64,000 nt of DNA, from the NCBI RefSeq assembly GCF_002920575.1, contig NZ_PQSQ01000020.1, positions 1-64,000 of the forward strand, in the 5' to 3' direction. A program made the position numbers and the translations under genes. Of this stretch, positions 61,684 to 64,000 are shown piece by piece (position 1 is the stretch's first letter; the number at the start of each line of letters is the position of its first letter). A model generated the notes under the pieces. That model did not search any database. It was given only the letters and a program-made list of their open reading frames with translations, and was not told the origin of the DNA. Source of the stretch: Streptomyces sp. Ru73 (GTDB taxonomy: Bacteria > Actinomycetota > Actinomycetes > Streptomycetales > Streptomycetaceae).

Positions 61684-62004
61684 TCAGTGCCCGGAGGTCG
61701 CCTTCAGGCCCACCACGGCCACCAGCAGCAGACAGATGAAGAAGATCCGGGCCGCGGTCGCCGGCTCACCCAGCACCACCATGCCCACGACGGCCGCGCC
61801 CGCGGCGCCTATGCCCACCCACACGCCGTACGCCGTACCGATCGGCAGCGTCTTCGCCGCGTAGGACAGCAGCGCCATGCTCGCGACGATGCCCGCGCCC
61901 GTGAACAGGCTGGGCCACAGCCGGGTGAACCCCTCGGTGAACTTCATCCCGATCGACCAGCCGACCTCCAGCAGACCGGCGACCAGCAGCAGAATCCATG
62001 CCAT
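61684..62004 (-). CDS. gdx: SMR-family guanidinium exporter (SugE/Gdx-like)
   Basis: A 106-residue four-helix small multidrug-resistance protein. The central glutamate is in the first helix (MAWILLLVAGLLEVGWSIG), and KFTEGFTRLWPSLFT and PIGTAYGVWVGIGAAGA are characteristic of the SugE/Gdx branch, which exports guanidinium rather than broad drugs. It is a homodimer-type single gene. ATG 62004 has GGAGG upstream (62012-62016). What looks like a guanidine-III riboswitch lies in the leader, which supports the guanidinium role. The frame is open to 62136, but that would run through the riboswitch. Confidence 0.9.
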   Translation of the reverse strand: MAWILLLVAGLLEVGWSIGMKFTEGFTRLWPSLFTGAGIVASMALLSYAAKTLPIGTAYGVWVGIGAAGAAVVGMVVLGEPATAARIFFICLLLVAVVGLKATSGH

Positions 62005-62023
62005 GACGGCACCTCCGTGACAA

Positions 62024-62039
62024 GCGCGCACATGCGCGC
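62024..62039 (-). promoter_or_regulatory. Hairpin between riboswitch and ribosome site
   Basis: A 6-bp GCGCGC stem with a 4-base loop, starting 8 bases upstream of the GGAGG of gdx. It may be part of the expression platform of the riboswitch. Confidence 0.45.
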
Positions 62040-62049
62040 ATCTACAGGG

Positions 62050-62092
62050 GTGCGTCGTCTTGTCGTGACCCGGTACGGCGCGTCTCGTCGGG
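62050..62092 (-). ncRNA. Guanidine-III riboswitch (ykkC-III)
   Basis: Read on the minus strand from 62092, the leader shows CCCGACGAG, then GCGCCGTACCGGGTCA, then ACAAGACG followed by ACGC. This order and spacing follow the ykkC-III consensus I know from Thermobifida. The outer arms are CCCG/CGGG here instead of CCGG/CCGG, a compensatory change. The pseudoknot helix keeps all but one pair. It ends about 46 bases before the gdx start, so it probably controls translation, opening the ribosome site when guanidinium is bound. Confidence 0.85.
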
Positions 62093-62230
62093 ATGCCACC
62101 GACCATAGCAAGGCATGGCGAAACGGGCGGTGACACCGGTCACCGCCCGCGGAACAAGCTGGTCAGGGCCTTACTGGACGGACAGGGGAACGCACCGGTA
62201 CGGCGCGCGAGGAGACGAACCGGGACCGGC

Positions 62231-62581
62231 TCAGAGGTACAGCCCCGTGGCGTCCTCGGCGCCCTCCAGGCGCTCCGCCGCCACCGCGTGCAGATCGCGC
62301 TCCCGCATCAGCACGTACGCGACGCCGCGCACCTCCACCTCGGCACGGTCCTCCGGGTCGTACAGCACCCGGTCCCCCGGCTCGACGGTACGGACGTTCT
62401 GCCCCACCGCCACGACCTCGGCCCACGCGAGGCGACGGCCGACGGCGGCCGTCGCCGGAATGACGATGCCACCGGTCGAGCGCCGCTCGCCCTCGGTCGT
62501 ATCGGTACGGACGAGCACCCGGTCGTGCAGCATCCGGATCGGCAGCTTGTCGTGGGTGTCCTGAGTGTTGTTCGGGCTCAC
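62231..62581 (-). CDS. GroES-like (Cpn10-fold) protein
   Basis: A 116-residue protein with the GroES chaperonin fold: IRMLHDRVLVRTD, STGGIVIPATA, AEVVAVGQNVRTVEPGDRVLYDPEDRAEVEV and a late Leu-Arg strand. The mobile-loop position is GERRSTGGIVIP. There is no groEL partner nearby, and this is not the usual groES locus, so it may be a divergent co-chaperonin or have another role. GTG 62581 has only a weak ribosome site; the frame is open upstream, but that runs into the next gene. Confidence 0.82.
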   Translation of the reverse strand: MSPNNTQDTHDKLPIRMLHDRVLVRTDTTEGERRSTGGIVIPATAAVGRRLAWAEVVAVGQNVRTVEPGDRVLYDPEDRAEVEVRGVAYVLMRERDLHAVAAERLEGAEDATGLYL

Positions 62582-62648
62582 GCCAAGACCGTACCTGCAC
62601 CGGGCCGACCGGCGGACCCCGGCCCGGTGCTGCACGCGCGCGGAGCGC

Positions 62649-62969
62649 CTACGAACGGCGCTTGCGTGCGCCCATCGCCAGCAGCCCCACCAGCCCGACC
62701 GCGACCAGCGCCACCGGAACGATTCGCTCCATGCGCGGCGCACCGTCCTCCGACACCAGCTGCGAGCGGACGTCGGAGACCGCACGATTGGCGACCACGT
62801 ACGCCCGTCCGGCCGTACGGTCCACGGCCGCGGCCGCCTTCGCCTTCGCGTCGCCGACGATCGTCTTGGGGTGCAGCCGCACGCCGATCTCGTCGAGCGT
62901 CACGGCGAGCTCCTGCCGCCGGCGGAGAATGTCCGCCTCGATCTGCGCAGGGGTCCTGGCATCCGACAC
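62649..62969 (-). CDS. DUF3618 membrane protein
   Basis: A 106-residue protein with the DUF3618 N-terminal motif (TPAQIEADILRRRQELAVTL, then DEIGVRLHP) and a C-terminal membrane helix (IVPVALVAVGLVGLLAMGA) followed by RKRRS. The family is widespread in actinomycetes and often lies near stress proteins. GTG 62969 has GGAGG upstream. Confidence 0.85.
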   Translation of the reverse strand: MSDARTPAQIEADILRRRQELAVTLDEIGVRLHPKTIVGDAKAKAAAAVDRTAGRAYVVANRAVSDVRSQLVSEDGAPRMERIVPVALVAVGLVGLLAMGARKRRS

Positions 62970-63206
62970 CGCGCTGCCTCCGTCGTTTCGGCCGGTGAAT
63001 ACGGGTTCTCACGGGTTCCTGATGGACAGTCTGTCAGCTCGCCCCCCGTCCCGCTCCACGGCACCCCCGATCAGCGCGCCCACGCGGCGTACAAAGAGCC
63101 GAACCGGCCGCCGCCGGAAGGGGCTGTCGGCGCGGCTCAGTAACCTCGGACGGAACACGCGACCACCGCGGCCGGCACCCCCGCCGGCCCACCCCTGAGG
63201 AGAGCC

Positions 63207-63674
63207 ATGAGCGAGCGACTGCAGCCCGGCGACACCGCCCCCGCCTTCACCCTCCCCGACGCGGACGGCAAGCAGGTCTCGCTCGCCGACCACAAGGGCC
63301 GCAAGGTCATCGTCTACTTCTACCCCGCGGCCCTCACCCCCGGCTGCACCAAGCAGGCCTGCGACTTCACCGACAACCTCGACTTCCTGGCCGGCCACGG
63401 CTACGACGTCATCGGCATCTCCCCCGACAAGCCCGAGAAGCTCGCGAAGTTCCGCGAGAAGGAGGACCTGAAGGTCACCCTCCTCGGTGACCCCGACAAG
63501 TCCGTCCTGGAGGCGTACGGCGCCTTCGGCGAGAAGAAGCTCTACGGCAAGGTCGTCACCGGCGTCATCCGCTCCACCGTCATCATCGACGAGGAGGGCA
63601 AGGTCGAGCGCGCCCTCTACAACGTCAAGGCCACCGGCCACGTCGCCAAGATCATCAAGGACCTGGGGCTGTAG
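63207..63674 (+). CDS. bcp: Thioredoxin-dependent peroxiredoxin Bcp
   Basis: A 155-residue AhpC/TSA-family peroxidase that reduces hydroperoxides. The active site is TPGCTKQACDF, with peroxidatic Cys47 and resolving Cys52 five residues later, the atypical two-cysteine (PrxQ/Bcp) pattern. ATG 63207 follows AGGAG. It is divergent from the DUF3618 gene and is the last gene in the window. Confidence 0.93.
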   Translation: MSERLQPGDTAPAFTLPDADGKQVSLADHKGRKVIVYFYPAALTPGCTKQACDFTDNLDFLAGHGYDVIGISPDKPEKLAKFREKEDLKVTLLGDPDKSVLEAYGAFGEKKLYGKVVTGVIRSTVIIDEEGKVERALYNVKATGHVAKIIKDLGL

Positions 63675-64000
63675 GGAACCGCTCCGCCCGGGCTCCACCG
63701 GGCCCCACGGCACAGCTGCCGCCCGCCGGACAGATCACGGGACCGGCCGTCCCGGCCACGGGACCGGCCCTCCCGGTCACCGGCGGGCGGCAGCGCCGCG
63801 TTCCGGCCCCTCTTCCGCTTCCCAGCCCGTCCGGGTTTCCCCACCACCCCGCCGGCAATCCCCCCGTCCCGCCGCAGGCGCAAACCCGCCACACCCGCCC
63901 TAAACGGCCCACACCGAGTGACGAATCTCGCGTTCTGCCGCCAAAGTGGTTTGACCGGCTCCGTAACCGCGCAGACGCCCCTTTCGAAACGAGCCCACCG
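63675..64000. other. Intergenic region at the right edge
   Basis: About 326 bases without a convincing gene. It contains a 21-bp tandem duplication at 63736-63756 and 63757-63777 (two differences), whose GGGACCGGCC/CCGG elements could form hairpins after bcp. No promoter is recognised near the edge. Confidence 0.5.

Noticed and set aside
61684..62136. 150-residue version of the SMR protein
   Set aside because: The extra codons cross the riboswitch and lack a ribosome site; the 106-residue form has the normal SugE length and start.

Overview
The window is a stretch of Streptomyces chromosome. The base composition is very GC-rich with strong third-position G/C bias. Many starts are GTG, stop/start overlaps are common, and several families are characteristic of the genus: an SsgA-like sporulation protein, CslA/GlxA/CslZ, a PAS-GGDEF-EAL protein of the CdgA type, class E and F sortase-like proteins, DasR-type operators and rare TTA codons. 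Gene order recalls the S. coelicolor SCO281x-SCO290x interval (cdgA SCO2817, lpmP SCO2833, cslA-glxA-cslZ SCO2836-2838, a PBP and bcp near SCO2897-2901). This is therefore mostly core chromosome with some accessory insertions. There is no integrase, transposase, prophage or CRISPR array.

Layout. 0-4 kb: an operon whose first gene is cut by the window edge. It ends in a Cas4/AddB-like cysteine cluster and is followed by an unrecognised 525-aa protein, an SF1 (Upf1-like) helicase and a small helical protein. 4.1-8.4 kb: a primase/polymerase-like protein with a TTA codon, the first of three identical tRNA-Lys(CTT) genes, a secreted M6 metalloprotease and the c-di-GMP enzyme CdgA, whose upstream region has a perfect BldD box. 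8.4-19 kb: a flavin monooxygenase, then a catabolic/uptake cluster (two Asp/Glu racemase/maleate isomerase-like proteins, a D-2-hydroxyacid dehydrogenase, an amidase, a DUF3830 protein, an Ehu-type ABC importer and an IclR-like regulator). 19-24.4 kb: tRNA-Lys copy 2, an AA10 LPMO under tandem DasR-type sites, an operon of a peptidoglycan amidase-like protein, an SPFH protein and an SsgA-like protein, tRNA-Lys copy 3 and a FadR-type regulator. 24.8-29.9 kb: cslA-glxA and convergent cslZ, the hyphal-tip glycan system.

30-45 kb: a sortase-fold protein lacking catalytic residues, a HAD phosphatase, a divergent TetR/SDR pair, a seven-gene phosphonate cluster (importer, phosphonoacetaldehyde hydrolase-like, FAD oxidoreductase, GntR regulator), a ROK regulator divergent from a Gfo/Idh/MocA oxidoreductase and a GlcG/HbpS-like protein, a DUF3048 lipoprotein and a fumarylacetoacetate hydrolase. 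45-59 kb: a second YidC/Oxa1 insertase with a small membrane protein, an acyl-CoA synthetase, a DUF1996 secreted protein, a COG4315 lipoprotein convergent with a class E sortase, a DUF445 protein, an SGNH hydrolase, a DUF1707 protein and a three-gene ABC-2 exporter. 59-64 kb: a class A penicillin-binding protein, a small multidrug-resistance-family transporter preceded by what looks like a guanidine-III riboswitch (so a guanidinium exporter), a GroES-like protein, a DUF3618 protein and the peroxiredoxin Bcp.

Shared themes are cell-surface and tip biology (CslA/GlxA/CslZ, LPMO, SPFH/SsgA-like operon, PBP, sortases, YidC) and developmental control (BldD box, bldA-type TTA codons, c-di-GMP). Two nutrient modules, Ehu-type and phosphonate, each carry their own regulator. 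All assignments are from reading the sequence; no searches were run.
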